Positions 15,535 through 25,251 are shown, numbered from the stretch's first letter. The stretch is 34,568 nt of DNA from JAUPVO01 sp964420875 (GCA_964420875.1 CAYQUK010000006.1:1-34568); one strand, 5' to 3'. The notes: generated from the sequence alone by a model not told the origin. Numbers and translations: made by a program.

Positions 15535-18498
15535 TTAATTTTTTATTTCTAGTATCTTGTTTACAAATTCTCTAGTCATTGGTCCAAAATATCCATTTGC
15601 TGGGTATATATTGTTTGCCTTTTGGAATTTTATCAATGCTTGTCTTGTGGCATTACCGAAATAAATTGTCTCATTACCTATTGACCCTGGTCCGGATCTA
15701 CTTAAAATAAAGCCCCTAATATTTAAAAACATTTGCAAAGCTTTTACATCTTTGTTCGCACTCCCTAGAGTTAAATTCTTTTTAAATTTATAGTTTTTTA
15801 TAAACAGCGAATTTTGTATGAGAATATCTTTGAGTTTAGGATTATTCTTGAGCAGTTCTTGATTTTGAGGAGGCCAAGATTCATATGTCAATATTTCTTC
15901 TCCATCAAAAGGTAAAACCTCTCCTGAAGGAGGTATGAAAACAGGTAAAAATCCACCACGTTCACAAGTGAACTCCTGGACGCGCGTACCAGAATCAACA
16001 GGTGTTGGAGGTCTTCCGTCTGGACACAGACAGTCTTCGCTTGTTAGACGTCCCTTTGGGCATAGATTTGTAGACGGAGCGGAAGATATTGGTGCTGTTG
16101 GGGTGACGGCATTTGATGGAGACGATGTTGCACTTGTCCCGATACTATTTATAGCGTTCACAACAAATGTATACTCAGTTCCATTTGTTAATCCTGTAAT
16201 GGTTGTGCTTCCTGTTGATGTCGTCGTTGCAAATATATTCCCAGGTGTTGATGTTATGCGATAATAAAGTATCGCAGACCCACCATTTGAGCTAGGTGCA
16301 GTAAAAGATACTGTTGCTGTTGCGTTCCCGGCTGCGGCTGTTACATTTTGTGGAGCTGACGATGTTGTCGGTGCTTGGTCTGACTCAAGTGTAAATTTTT
16401 GTATACGACTATTAAATCTATCAACAACATATATGTCGTCGTTTGAGTCAAATGCCATACCAAATGGTAAGTTAAACTTGCCATCATCATCAGATTGGAT
16501 CGTACCTATTTGTGTCAAAAATGTATAATCAGGTGCGTATTTTTTAATAGCTTGTATATTTTCTTCTGAATGGGTATTTGAAATAAAAATATTATTATCG
16601 TTATCCAATTCTATATTTTGCATATTATAAAACTGATTGTAGCCACCACCATACCCCCCTGTTTGAGAAATGTATTCGCTGGACGAGCTAAATTTTTCTA
16701 CGCGATTGTTACCACTATCTACTACATACATGTTATCTTGTGAGTCTATGGCCATTGAGACAGGAGACATAAATTCCCCATCAGCACTACCGTATTGTCC
16801 TAGTTGAGATATAAAGTTCCCATTACTGTCAAATTTTTGTATTAATGTATCCTCTGGGTCTGCTACGTATACATTTCCCTGAGAGTCTGTGTCTATAAAA
16901 GTTGGGAAATAGAATTTACCATTACCTCCTACGTCTTCACCCTTTGGAATTCCAAACTTTAAAATAAAGTTACCATTTAAATCAAACTTTTGTACCCTAG
17001 CATTACCACTATCTACTACGTATATGTTATTGTTATGTATTTTAATACCAAAAGGTCTGTCGAGTTGTCCGTCACCAGTACCAAATGTTCCGAATTGAGA
17101 AACGTAGTTACCATTAGAATCAAACTTCTGTACGCGATTGTTGTCTTGTTCGGAGACATAAATATATCCCAGAGAGTCTACGTCTATGTCTACCGGTCCA
17201 GAAAATTGACCATTACCAGAGCCGGATGTTCCAAATTTTAAAACGAAAACATATTTTTTATTAACCCTAATTGCACTACTAGCAGTTGAGGATGCGCTGG
17301 TGTAAAGATAATTGGATGCTTTAACTGTGAATGTATAGTCTACACCATTTGTCAGACCCGATATTGTTGTACTGGTTGCTGTAGTTGTGGCTATTATTCC
17401 ATCAGGATTAGATATTATAGTATATTCTGTTATATTTGAATTACCAGTAAAAACAGGAGCATTGAAACTTATTTCAGCCGAGCCGTTAGAAGGTATGGCT
17501 ACCACATTTGTGGGAGGGTTAGGTGTCAACACTGTTAAGTTTAAACTGAGTTTTTGTATTCTGTGATTATTATTATCAACCACATACAAATCATTCCCAT
17601 TTACTAGCAATCCTGTTGGATTTGCAAATTGTAAAATATCGCTACCGCTCGATCCAAATTTAGTCTGGTATACTCCAGAAGAATTAAAAATTTGTACCCT
17701 TTGATTGTTAGTATCTGACACTATTATGTCCCCATTAGTGTCTATTGCTATACTGTTCGGTGTTGCAAATTCTCCATCACCAGATCCAGATGTTCCAAAT
17801 TGAGATATATATGAACCATTCAGGTCAAATTTTTGTACTCTGTCATTAAGGTCTTCGGCCACGTATAAATTAGAATCTTTTATGTACACATCATTTACAT
17901 AACCAAATTCTCCATCACCAGATCCATATGAGCCAAATTTAAATACGAAATTCCCAGCACTATCAAACTTTTGTATTCTAGGGTTACCATCTTCAGCAAC
18001 ATACAAATTGTTACCAGAATCTATAGCTATGGATACAGGTTGTATCATTTGTCCGTCAGCACTACCAAATGTTCCAAATTGAGACACATAAACAAAACTA
18101 GAATCAAATTTTTGTATGCGGTTATTATCTGTGTCTGCAACATATATATAACCATCGCTATCTATTGCTATACCTTTGGGGTTAAAAAACTCTCCATCTC
18201 CAGATCCAGCGGTTCCAAATTGAGATATATAGTTACCTCCAGAATCAAATTTTTGTATGCGATTATTCCCTGCATCGGCCACATATATATTGCCCAAAGC
18301 ATCTTTTGTCATTTTCCAAGGGTAAAATAACTCACCATTTCCACTACCACCAGTTCCAATTTGTCCCACATAATAATAAGTAGCAAATGTTTGCACATAA
18401 TTAAAAACAAAAATTGCTGAGATTATCAGTGTCGGAATAATGTGAAAAAGATGTTTATGCTTGTGGAAATGATACATGTTATATATCCAATATAGCAT
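15535..18498 (-). CDS. Secreted NHL-repeat/FN3 protein with peptidoglycan-binding domain (987 aa)
   Basis: The order is a signal or anchor helix (about 18-40), NHL beta-propeller repeats (about 42-335; GS..G.F..P.GIAID..G.IYVADT.NNRIQKF), FN3 (about 340-425; ANPPTNV.A...SAEISF-type), a second NHL block (about 430-725) and a second FN3 (about 730-815). A Cys-containing linker (NLCPKGRLTSEDCLCPDGRP) follows. The C-terminal domain (about 905-987) is of the PG_binding_1 type: LTLGSANKDVKALQMFLNIR, then FGNATRQALIKFQKANNIYP, NGYFGPMTREFV. The propellers probably bind protein or glycan partners, and the last domain holds the cell wall. The start at 18498 is chosen because TATAAT lies 7 bases upstream; the alternative ATG at 18477 is less well placed. 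It is convergent with the cohesin gene, 2 bases apart. Confidence 0.85.
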   Translation of the reverse strand: MLYWIYNMYHFHKHKHLFHIIPTLIISAIFVFNYVQTFATYYYVGQIGTGGSGNGELFYPWKMTKDALGNIYVADAGNNRIQKFDSGGNYISQFGTAGSGDGEFFNPKGIAIDSDGYIYVADTDNNRIQKFDSSFVYVSQFGTFGSADGQMIQPVSIAIDSGNNLYVAEDGNPRIQKFDSAGNFVFKFGSYGSGDGEFGYVNDVYIKDSNLYVAEDLNDRVQKFDLNGSYISQFGTSGSGDGEFATPNSIAIDTNGDIIVSDTNNQRVQIFNSSGVYQTKFGSSGSDILQFANPTGLLVNGNDLYVVDNNNHRIQKLSLNLTVLTPNPPTNVVAIPSNGSAEISFNAPVFTGNSNITEYTIISNPDGIIATTTATSTTISGLTNGVDYTFTVKASNYLYTSASSTASSAIRVNKKYVFVLKFGTSGSGNGQFSGPVDIDVDSLGYIYVSEQDNNRVQKFDSNGNYVSQFGTFGTGDGQLDRPFGIKIHNNNIYVVDSGNARVQKFDLNGNFILKFGIPKGEDVGGNGKFYFPTFIDTDSQGNVYVADPEDTLIQKFDSNGNFISQLGQYGSADGEFMSPVSMAIDSQDNMYVVDSGNNRVEKFSSSSEYISQTGGYGGGYNQFYNMQNIELDNDNNIFISNTHSEENIQAIKKYAPDYTFLTQIGTIQSDDDGKFNLPFGMAFDSNDDIYVVDRFNSRIQKFTLESDQAPTTSSAPQNVTAAAGNATATVSFTAPSSNGGSAILYYRITSTPGNIFATTTSTGSTTITGLTNGTEYTFVVNAINSIGTSATSSPSNAVTPTAPISSAPSTNLCPKGRLTSEDCLCPDGRPPTPVDSGTRVQEFTCERGGFLPVFIPPSGEVLPFDGEEILTYESWPPQNQELLKNNPKLKDILIQNSLFIKNYKFKKNLTLGSANKDVKALQMFLNIRGFILSRSGPGSIGNETIYFGNATRQALIKFQKANNIYPANGYFGPMTREFVNKILEIKN

Positions 18499-18505
18499 GC
18501 TATCT

Positions 18506-18511
18506 ATTATA
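18506..18511 (-). promoter_or_regulatory. -10 box for the NHL protein gene
   Basis: TATAAT on the minus strand, 7 bases (AGATAGC) before the ATG at 18498. It decides the start codon and implies a leaderless message. Confidence 0.6.
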
Positions 18512-18526
18512 TCCGAAGTGGATAAC

Positions 18527-18961
18527 TTATTTTAAAACACAAATAAAATAATATTTTTTTGATTTATTTGTTATTCCAACATTAATCTCACCCAATGACT
18601 CATGGTTTGGTATTTCTATACTTTTCGGATCAATAGATAATTTGTATTTGTTAAATATTTCATCTGTTACTTCATTTACTGACAGCTTTGCATAAAGATG
18701 CCCCTTGTTATCTATTTTCTTTTTAAATCTTAGCGGTTCTGATTTTAATTTTTCGTAAAATGCCACAAAAGCATCACCTTCTTTTTCCTTAGCTTCTTGT
18801 TTAACTTTATCTATCGCTTGTTTTGCCTTTATTATTTGCTCAGTTGCACGAACAGCCTTGCCAGTTTTTAGGAGGACATTCACAGCATAGTTATCACTGG
18901 TTTCCACAATGTCTCCCTTGTTACCAAGCTTTGTGACGTTCATTAATAACTTTACTTTCAT
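18527..18961 (-). CDS. rplI: 50S ribosomal protein L9 (divergent)
   Basis: 144 residues, close to the usual about 148. The N-terminal domain is recognisable: MKVKLLMNVTKLGNKGDIVE, then a Tyr-containing loop and the long connecting helix (about 40-75). The classical GYARNFL rRNA-binding motif is replaced by NYAVNVL, so this copy is divergent. The C-terminal domain is recognisable at GHLYAKLSVNEVTDEI. L9 binds 23S rRNA near the L1 stalk and limits frameshifting. Some CPR groups lack it, so its presence is informative. It starts 2 bases after the ctpA stop and is surely co-transcribed with it. Confidence 0.85.
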   Translation of the reverse strand: MKVKLLMNVTKLGNKGDIVETSDNYAVNVLLKTGKAVRATEQIIKAKQAIDKVKQEAKEKEGDAFVAFYEKLKSEPLRFKKKIDNKGHLYAKLSVNEVTDEIFNKYKLSIDPKSIEIPNHESLGEINVGITNKSKKYYFICVLK

Positions 18962-18963
18962 AA

Positions 18964-20163
18964 TTATTTTAATGATTTAAGTTTAAGCGTCGCTGCATTT
19001 AGTTCAGATATCGCAGTTGTCGATGTTGCACGTTTTAGCTCTATGTCTGGAGTTACACCGTCTTTTGTAATACTGACACCATTTGGTGTATACCATGTAG
19101 CCACAGTCACTTTTAATGCTCCGCCATTAGCGAGTGTTATGAACTCTTGCACACTACCTTTACCAAATGATTTTTGGCCCAACACTGTTGCAATTTTTTG
19201 GTCTTTCATCGCTCCTGCCAAGATCTCACTCGCGCTCGCCGAACCCTCATCTATCAATACTCCTATTTTTATTTTTGAAGTGTCTATGCCAGCATATCCC
19301 AATGATCTGTGTATGTTTGCGCCGTATTCCCTATTACCTTTTTCCTCAACTATTACTCCACCCTGAGGTATGAAATAGCTAGCTATCTGTACTGATGACT
19401 CTAGGTATCCACCTGGATTGCCACGGAGATCTATCATCAGGTATTTGCTGTTTGATTTTGTAAATTCTACCAATGCCTTGCGGAACATTTCTGGTGACTC
19501 AGCAGAAAAGTTATAAAGATGTATTACAAACACACCATTTTTAGTCTCTGTATCTATTGTCGGTATCTTTATTTCTTGTCTTATTATTGTGAATGATTTA
19601 GTTTCTTTGGTGAGGGGTCTATATATTTTAAATGTCACACTTGTGCCTATGTCTCCACGTATCAGTCCTACCGCTTGCTCTACGCTCATACCTGATATAT
19701 CTTTGTCTCCAACTGACAATATCATGTCACCTGCTTTGACGCCGGCTTTTTCAGCGGGGCTTGATTTTAATGGCGCTATGATTGTTATCAATTTATCTTT
19801 GATGCCTACTTCCATACCAACACCTCCAAATGACCCCTTCACATTTTGTGCAAATTGTTCTGCCTCTACCGGTGGGAAATATGTAGTGTATGGGTCTTTA
19901 TAAGCATCCACGTATCCGCGTATAATGCCATACTCCAATTCCTTTGTTGTTGGCGGAGTGTATGTTGCTTTCCAAGATATGAATTTGCTATCTATCAGAC
20001 CTCGCACCTCGTCTAGCCCTGCAAAACTCGTACTACTAGCCGTTGTCTGTGCTGAGGTTATAGATAGGCCTCCCAGGCTGCTTTCCGCTTTACCATATAG
20101 GAAGGCTAGATATACTGCGATAACTAGGATCAAAATATAAACTATTTTTTTGTATAATGACAT
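18964..20163 (-). CDS. ctpA: S41-family C-terminal processing peptidase
   Basis: 399 residues from the ATG at 20163. An N-terminal membrane or signal helix (about 5-25) is followed by a PDZ domain (about 95-175; GSFGGVGMEVGIKD, SPAEKAGVKAGDMILSVGDK) and the S41 core. The catalytic Ser lies in DEGSASASEILAGA and the Lys in GQKSFGKGSVQE; LMIDLRGNPGG is also conserved. It cleaves protein C termini outside the cytoplasmic membrane. A GTG three codons upstream could extend the frame, but it sits directly after the -10 box, so the ATG is preferred. It forms an operon with rplI and is divergent from cysS. Confidence 0.93.
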   Translation of the reverse strand: MSLYKKIVYILILVIAVYLAFLYGKAESSLGGLSITSAQTTASSTSFAGLDEVRGLIDSKFISWKATYTPPTTKELEYGIIRGYVDAYKDPYTTYFPPVEAEQFAQNVKGSFGGVGMEVGIKDKLITIIAPLKSSPAEKAGVKAGDMILSVGDKDISGMSVEQAVGLIRGDIGTSVTFKIYRPLTKETKSFTIIRQEIKIPTIDTETKNGVFVIHLYNFSAESPEMFRKALVEFTKSNSKYLMIDLRGNPGGYLESSVQIASYFIPQGGVIVEEKGNREYGANIHRSLGYAGIDTSKIKIGVLIDEGSASASEILAGAMKDQKIATVLGQKSFGKGSVQEFITLANGGALKVTVATWYTPNGVSITKDGVTPDIELKRATSTTAISELNAATLKLKSLK

Positions 20164-20172
20164 ATTACCCAC

Positions 20173-20178
20173 AGTATA
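20173..20178 (-). promoter_or_regulatory. Extended -10 box for ctpA-rplI
   Basis: TGCTATACT on the minus strand: TATACT preceded by TG one base upstream. It lies 9 bases before the ATG at 20163 and has no Shine-Dalgarno site. Confidence 0.6.
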
Positions 20179-20207
20179 GCAGAGGCTGCGTCATATAAAA
20201 AATTTGT

Positions 20208-20213
20208 TATACT
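20208..20213 (+). promoter_or_regulatory. Extended -10 box for cysS
   Basis: TGTTATACT, with TATACT exactly 6 bases (GTGTAT) before the ATG at 20220. This places the transcription start on or beside the A of ATG. Confidence 0.65.
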
Positions 20214-20219
20214 GTGTAT

Positions 20220-21587
20220 ATGAATATCAAGCTATACAATACCGCATCACGAAGTGTCGAGGATTTTGTGCCAATTGATGAGAATAATGTACGTGTCTAT
20301 AGCTGTGGCCCTACCGTTTACCACTATGCCCATATTGGCAACATGCGTGCCTATGTATTTGCGGATATCCTACAAAACGTTTTACGAACAAAATATGAGA
20401 CAGTGATACATGTTATTAATATAACTGACGTCGGGCATTTGGTTGGTGATGGTGATGATGGGCAAGATAAATTAGAAAAAGGAGCGGCACGTGAAGGAAA
20501 AAATGTTTGGGATGTAGCTAAATTCTATACAGATGCATTCATGAGCGATTTGCGTTTGCTAAATATTGACGCTGATAATTTCAAATTCCCACGTGCTACT
20601 GACTATATAGACGAGCAGATTAAAATAATCGAAAAGCTGGAGCGTGGTGGCTACACATATAAAACATCTGACGGTATATATTTTGATACTTCACACTTCC
20701 CTGCTTATGCGAACTTTGCGCATATTGATGTTGAAAAGCTTAATGCTGGTGAAAGAGTGGGTATGGGTGAAAAGAAAAACAAAACTGACTTTGCATTGTG
20801 GAAATTCTCTCCAGAAAATGAGCAGCGTCAAATGGAATGGAAATCCCCATGGGGAATTGGTTTCCCTGGTTGGCACACAGAATGTTCTGCTATGAGTGAG
20901 GCGTTATTAGGTAAACATTTTGATATACATACTGGAGGCATTGATCATATACCAGTACATCACACTAATGAGATAGCCCAATCAGAGTGTGCTCACAATG
21001 GTGAGAAGTTTGTAAATTATTGGTGCCATGTTAACTTTCTCAATGACAAAACTGGCAAGATGAGCAAGAGTAACGACGACTTTTTGAGACTGCAAACTTT
21101 AGTGGATGCTAATTATAATCCTGCTGCATATCGCTACCTACTACTAACAACCCACTACAGAAAAGAAATAGATTTCTCATACGAAGCACTCGACGCTGCA
21201 CAGACAGCACTCAAAAAGTTATCACGCTATATGTATGAGTCAGCAAAAGTAACAGAAAACATAATTGACGCTACAAAGTTCAGAATTAACACCCCTTGGT
21301 ATGAAAAGTTCTTAGAGGCTGTGTATGATGACGTGAATATTAGTCGTGGTGTAGCTGTGATATGGGAAATGATAAATGCAAAAGCTGATCACACATACTC
21401 AACTATTTTAAAGATGAATAAAGTTCTAGGCTTAGACTTGTCATATTCTGAGGAGGTTGTGAACTACACTCCTGAGGCGCTCAAGTTAATAGAGAAAAGA
21501 AAAATCGCCCGTTCCGAGAAGGACTGGGCGACTAGTGACGCTTTGCGTGAGGAGATCCAAGCGCTAGGTTTCGAGGTTATCGATTAA
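20220..21587 (+). CDS. cysS: Cysteine--tRNA ligase
   Basis: 455 residues, normal for the family. It charges tRNA-Cys with cysteine. Class I signatures are present: the CGPTVYHYAHIGNMR region (HIGH-type motif, with the first zinc Cys in SCGPTVY), the zinc-binding stretch W...GFPGWHTECSAMS (Cys and His), the GGIDHIPVHHTNEIAQSE block and the KMSKS loop (TGKMSKSND). An anticodon-binding helical end includes EKRKIARSEKDWATSDALRE. The start is the ATG at 20220; the GTG at 20214 is in frame but lies only one base past the -10 box. It has its own promoter and is convergent with the next gene, the stop codons overlapping. Confidence 0.96.
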   Translation: MNIKLYNTASRSVEDFVPIDENNVRVYSCGPTVYHYAHIGNMRAYVFADILQNVLRTKYETVIHVINITDVGHLVGDGDDGQDKLEKGAAREGKNVWDVAKFYTDAFMSDLRLLNIDADNFKFPRATDYIDEQIKIIEKLERGGYTYKTSDGIYFDTSHFPAYANFAHIDVEKLNAGERVGMGEKKNKTDFALWKFSPENEQRQMEWKSPWGIGFPGWHTECSAMSEALLGKHFDIHTGGIDHIPVHHTNEIAQSECAHNGEKFVNYWCHVNFLNDKTGKMSKSNDDFLRLQTLVDANYNPAAYRYLLLTTHYRKEIDFSYEALDAAQTALKKLSRYMYESAKVTENIIDATKFRINTPWYEKFLEAVYDDVNISRGVAVIWEMINAKADHTYSTILKMNKVLGLDLSYSEEVVNYTPEALKLIEKRKIARSEKDWATSDALREEIQALGFEVID

Positions 21588-21913
21588 GTGTACTGCTCAA
21601 CGACTCTTTCTACAGCAGAGTCAAGCAGCGAAGCTATTCCGTGTAGCGGAGACCATGCCCAACTATTAAAGTAAAAGTCCACTGGGCATACTTTCATTCT
21701 GGTTATTGTTTCCGAGATCAAGATATACGAACTCTCACTCTTTAGTGAAATAACAATGTCGCAGCTCAGGTCGTCCGTCCACTTTTTTACGCAAAATATT
21801 CTGAATGCAACATTTTTTCTGTCGGTCAAACGAATCAAGTAGTCTATGTCTGTATTAATGTGGTAATAGATATCACCAAAAAAACAGATCGATATGACGA
21901 TTTGAGGTGCCAT
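21584..21913 (-). CDS. Hypothetical protein (109 aa)
   Basis: The sequence begins MAPQIVISICFFGDIYYHIN and continues as a soluble alpha/beta-like protein without obvious motifs. I do not recognise a family. It has a GGAG site 9-12 bases before the ATG, unlike the leaderless genes around it, and codon use is more balanced and GC-richer. A hairpin GTTAGT...ACTAAC lies just before the ribosome binding site (about 21921-21946). The stop overlaps the cysS stop. It is separated from the next gene by a terminator, so it probably has its own promoter. It may be a recently acquired gene. Confidence 0.5.
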   Translation of the reverse strand: MAPQIVISICFFGDIYYHINTDIDYLIRLTDRKNVAFRIFCVKKWTDDLSCDIVISLKSESSYILISETITRMKVCPVDFYFNSWAWSPLHGIASLLDSAVERVVEQYT

Positions 21914-21969
21914 GCGTGTTCTCCGGTTAGTTTTCTAAAATAAACACTAACATAGTTTTGTCATAAAAT

Positions 21970-22001
21970 AAAAATCCCGCCATCGTGATGACTGGCGGGA
22001 T
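21970..22001 (-). terminator. Intrinsic terminator after the 105-aa gene
   Basis: ATCCCGCCA (21974-21982) pairs with TGGCGGGAT (21993-22001). Reading the minus strand, a TTTTTATTTTA run follows. It comes 25 bases after the TGA stop at 22027, supporting UGA as a real stop here. Confidence 0.88.
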
Positions 22002-22026
22002 GATTTCGTTTTACGAATCGAGGTTT

Positions 22027-22344
22027 TCAGGTCATCGATACGTAGCCGTCGGGAATTTCGTCTTTTTTCGTCCCGTGCGCAAACGTTGTCAATGGCAACA
22101 TTCTGGCACGCTTCAATTGAGATAACAGTTTATCTGGGTTCGGTGGTCTTGAGAGTGCAATCTCAATCGGCTGATAATTTCTACTCTCCCCCTTGATGCT
22201 TTGTCGGTCTTGTTCAGCCATAAGCCATCTCACATGCACATTTTGTGATTCCCGAAGTGAGTAGTAATAGACGCAGGTAATTGGCTTAACCTTACCTTTT
22301 ACGATGTAAGCGACAGAGAGTTTGTGAATTTCAGTCTGAGCCAT
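22027..22344 (-). CDS. Hypothetical protein (105 aa) with strong Shine-Dalgarno site
   Basis: It begins MAQTEIHKLSVAYIVKGKVK and looks like a small soluble beta-rich protein (ITCVYYYSLRES, NVHVRWLMAEQDRQ). I do not recognise the family. A perfect AGGAGG lies 5 bases before the ATG (22350-22355), rare in this window. It has its own promoter and its own terminator, so it is a single-gene unit. It ends in TGA. The contrast in translation signal and base composition with dnaB next door suggests a different origin or a highly expressed accessory gene. Confidence 0.55.
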   Translation of the reverse strand: MAQTEIHKLSVAYIVKGKVKPITCVYYYSLRESQNVHVRWLMAEQDRQSIKGESRNYQPIEIALSRPPNPDKLLSQLKRARMLPLTTFAHGTKKDEIPDGYVSMT

Positions 22345-22349
22345 ATCGG

Positions 22350-22409
22350 CCTCCTATTTGTTTTGTACAGTTCGAATTATACTATAACACATAATATAGA
22401 AAAAGTAAA
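22350..22409 (-). promoter_or_regulatory. Promoter and ribosome binding site of the 105-aa gene
   Basis: On the minus strand TTTACT (22404-22409), 17 bases, TATAGT (22381-22386). A second overlapping TATAAT sits at 22376-22381. The leader carries AGGAGG at 22350-22355. This is a classical leadered promoter, unlike the leaderless ones nearby. Confidence 0.55.
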
Positions 22410-22478
22410 TGGTAAACTTTTCCCCACTATCCCCTATTTTTAGAGATTTGTGAAGTCGCTTTTTCTCCCAGGTGCGCA

Positions 22479-22484
22479 TATACT
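22479..22484 (+). promoter_or_regulatory. -10 box for dnaB-recR
   Basis: TATACT, exactly 6 bases (GGATTC) before the ATG at 22491, the same spacing as cysS. There is no Shine-Dalgarno site. Confidence 0.62.
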
Positions 22485-22490
22485 GGATTC

Positions 22491-23915
<1,425 letters not shown>

Positions 23916-23923
23916 ATACTAAA

Positions 23924-24544
23924 ATGAATCAAAAAGAAAATCTAGTGGCTCTCTTATTAAAATTCCCAGGTGTTGGACCTAAACAGGCCCAACGTTTTGC
24001 ATATTATCTTATGAAGCAGTCCAAGGGATATGTAGACAGCCTCACTATCGCACTCCAAGATGTTAAGAGTCACTCTAAGCAGTGCTCGCTATGTTATACC
24101 TGGTTCTCAATCGAAGGCAATCAGACAGACCTCTGCCACATATGTAAAGACGAAAATAGAAAGAGTTCGCAGATAATGTTATTAGAAAAAGAATTGGATA
24201 TCGATGCTATTGAGCGCACGGGTGAATATGTTGGCAGGTATTTTGTATTAGGTGGCCGCCTCCCCTTCTTGGCCGATAACCCAAAGGAACATATCAGAAT
24301 ACAAGAGCTGGTCTCATACATCATCGCATTATTAAAAGAAAACAAATTAGAAGAATTGATATTTGCTATGCCAGTGAACGATGAGGGTGAAAACACAACA
24401 GAGTATATACAAAAAACTATAGCTCAAATTGTAGGAATTGATAAAGTTAAAATTTCCCACCTAGCTCGTGGTGTATCTACTGGTCTTGAGATGGAATACA
24501 TAGATAAAGATACTTTTAAATACGCATTCAACTCTAGGAATTAA
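23924..24544 (+). CDS. recR: Recombination mediator RecR
   Basis: 206 residues, close to the usual about 200. An N-terminal helix-hairpin-helix (LLLKFPGVGPKQAQRFAYYL), a four-cysteine zinc finger (CSLCYTWFSIEGNQTDLCHIC) and a Toprim domain (IMLLEKELDIDAIERTGEYV, GGRLPFL, IFAMPVNDEGENTTEYI) are all visible. The C-terminal end KISHLARGVSTGLEMEYIDK is typical of the family. RecR works with RecO and RecF in loading RecA at gaps. It is the second gene of the dnaB operon. Confidence 0.95.
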   Translation: MNQKENLVALLLKFPGVGPKQAQRFAYYLMKQSKGYVDSLTIALQDVKSHSKQCSLCYTWFSIEGNQTDLCHICKDENRKSSQIMLLEKELDIDAIERTGEYVGRYFVLGGRLPFLADNPKEHIRIQELVSYIIALLKENKLEELIFAMPVNDEGENTTEYIQKTIAQIVGIDKVKISHLARGVSTGLEMEYIDKDTFKYAFNSRN

Positions 24545-24555
24545 AATATAAAAAT

Positions 24556-24585
24556 GAAAAAGGGCGCCTTTGCAGGACAGCCCTT
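24556..24585 (-). terminator. Terminator of the about 250-nt RNA
   Basis: On the minus strand AAGGGC pairs with GCCCTT (24580-24585 and 24560-24565), with an inner CCT-GCAA-AGG hairpin, and the U run lies at 24557-24561. Confidence 0.8.
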
Positions 24586-24807
24586 GTATTTGTAACGGAG
24601 ATGGATGAACGTATGCGCATCCTTGATCTTTTTGCTTTTCAGAGAATAGCTTTTTCTCTAAACTCCGTTAACCAATTCTAACCTCTCTCATCTGCTTTTG
24701 GTCGGTGCAGGTTCCGAATAATTCTGACAAGGTTTGGAACTGGGTTTCTTGAACATTTTTCTAGAACGTCTGGGTGGGATCGCGAGTCTCGCAGTCAATC
24801 CACTCAG
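24556..24807 (-). ncRNA. Stand-alone structured non-coding RNA of about 250 nt, family unknown
   Basis: A near-consensus promoter (24814-24841) and an intrinsic terminator (24556-24585) bracket about 250 bases without a plausible reading frame. Reading the minus strand, the internal helices are GCGA-GAC-TCGC, CAGTTCC with GGAACCTG (bulged C), a long-range TAACGGAG with CTCCGTTA, and inside that AGAGAA/TTCTCT and GGATG/CATCC. I looked for the SRP GGAAG.AGC core, RNase P GAGGAAAGTCC and a tmRNA tag frame and found none. A 6S-like role is not excluded. It lies between the 3' ends of recR and rplU, so it is not a leader of either gene. Confidence 0.68.
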
Positions 24808-24813
24808 AGCTGT

Positions 24814-24841
24814 ATTATATATGTTTTAGAGTTTTTGTCAA
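24814..24841 (-). promoter_or_regulatory. Near-consensus promoter of the about 250-nt RNA
   Basis: On the minus strand TTGACA (24836-24841), a 16-base spacer and TATAAT (24814-24819). Both hexamers are perfect, unlike the protein-gene promoters here. The expected start is near 24807. Confidence 0.8.
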
Positions 24842-24881
24842 GCACTAAAAATCCCCTGTTTTAAGGGGGATTTTTAGTGCT
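24841..24881. terminator. Terminator after rplU
   Basis: Two perfect 16-base arms (24841-24856 and 24866-24881), AGCACTAAAAATCCCC and its complement. They contain A5 and T5 runs, so it can work in both directions. Its outer base overlaps the -35 box of the downstream RNA promoter. Confidence 0.85.
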
Positions 24882-24893
24882 GTGTTTATTGAT

Positions 24894-25202
24894 TTACGCT
24901 ATCTCAACAACGAATTTTGGTTGTCTGTGACCGTTTTTCTTGTAGTAACGAGACTTTGGCATGTATTTGATAACCATTATCTTGTCATCACGAGTTATCT
25001 CTTTTACTGTAGCCTTTACAGATGCTCCAGGTATTGTAGGAGTACCTACTGTAAACTTGCCACCGATACTTGTCATCAACACTTCGTCAAAACTTACCGC
25101 ATCACCTACCTTAAAATCGCCTTTTAAAATCTCGATTCTTAGCGAGTCACCTTTTTTGACTTCGTATTGTTTTCCACCTGTTTTAATTATTGAGAAATCC
25201 AT
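24894..25202 (-). CDS. rplU: 50S ribosomal protein L21
   Basis: 102 residues, the normal length. FSIIKTGGKQYEVKKGDSLR is the L21 start, and VGDAVSFDEVLMTS, KFTVGTPTIPGASVKATVKE and the basic RYYKKNGHRQPKFVVEI end are typical. L21 binds 23S rRNA with L20. No rpmA (L27) follows, although the two are usually adjacent; a terminator comes instead. A structured RNA with its own terminator lies upstream and may be its leader. Confidence 0.95.
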   Translation of the reverse strand: MDFSIIKTGGKQYEVKKGDSLRIEILKGDFKVGDAVSFDEVLMTSIGGKFTVGTPTIPGASVKATVKEITRDDKIMVIKYMPKSRYYKKNGHRQPKFVVEIA

Positions 25203-25211
25203 AGTTTCACT

Positions 25212-25240
25212 ATTTTACTATATTTCCTCACATCTTGCAA
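25212..25240 (-). promoter_or_regulatory. Possible proximal promoter of rplU
   Basis: On the minus strand TTGCAA (25235-25240), 17 bases, TAAAAT (25212-25217), 9 bases before the ATG. If used, rplU would not depend on reading through the upstream terminator. Confidence 0.45.
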
Positions 25241-25251
25241 GCTATCCAAAT

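Noticed and set aside
20214..20216. GTG start for cysS (and likewise GTG at 20172 for ctpA)
   Set aside because: They lie one base past the -10 boxes, so they would probably not be in the transcript; the ATGs at 20220 and 20163 fit better.
24556..24807. SRP RNA, tmRNA or RNase P RNA
   Set aside because: None of the core motifs of these RNAs was found on either strand; the structure does not match what I know of them.
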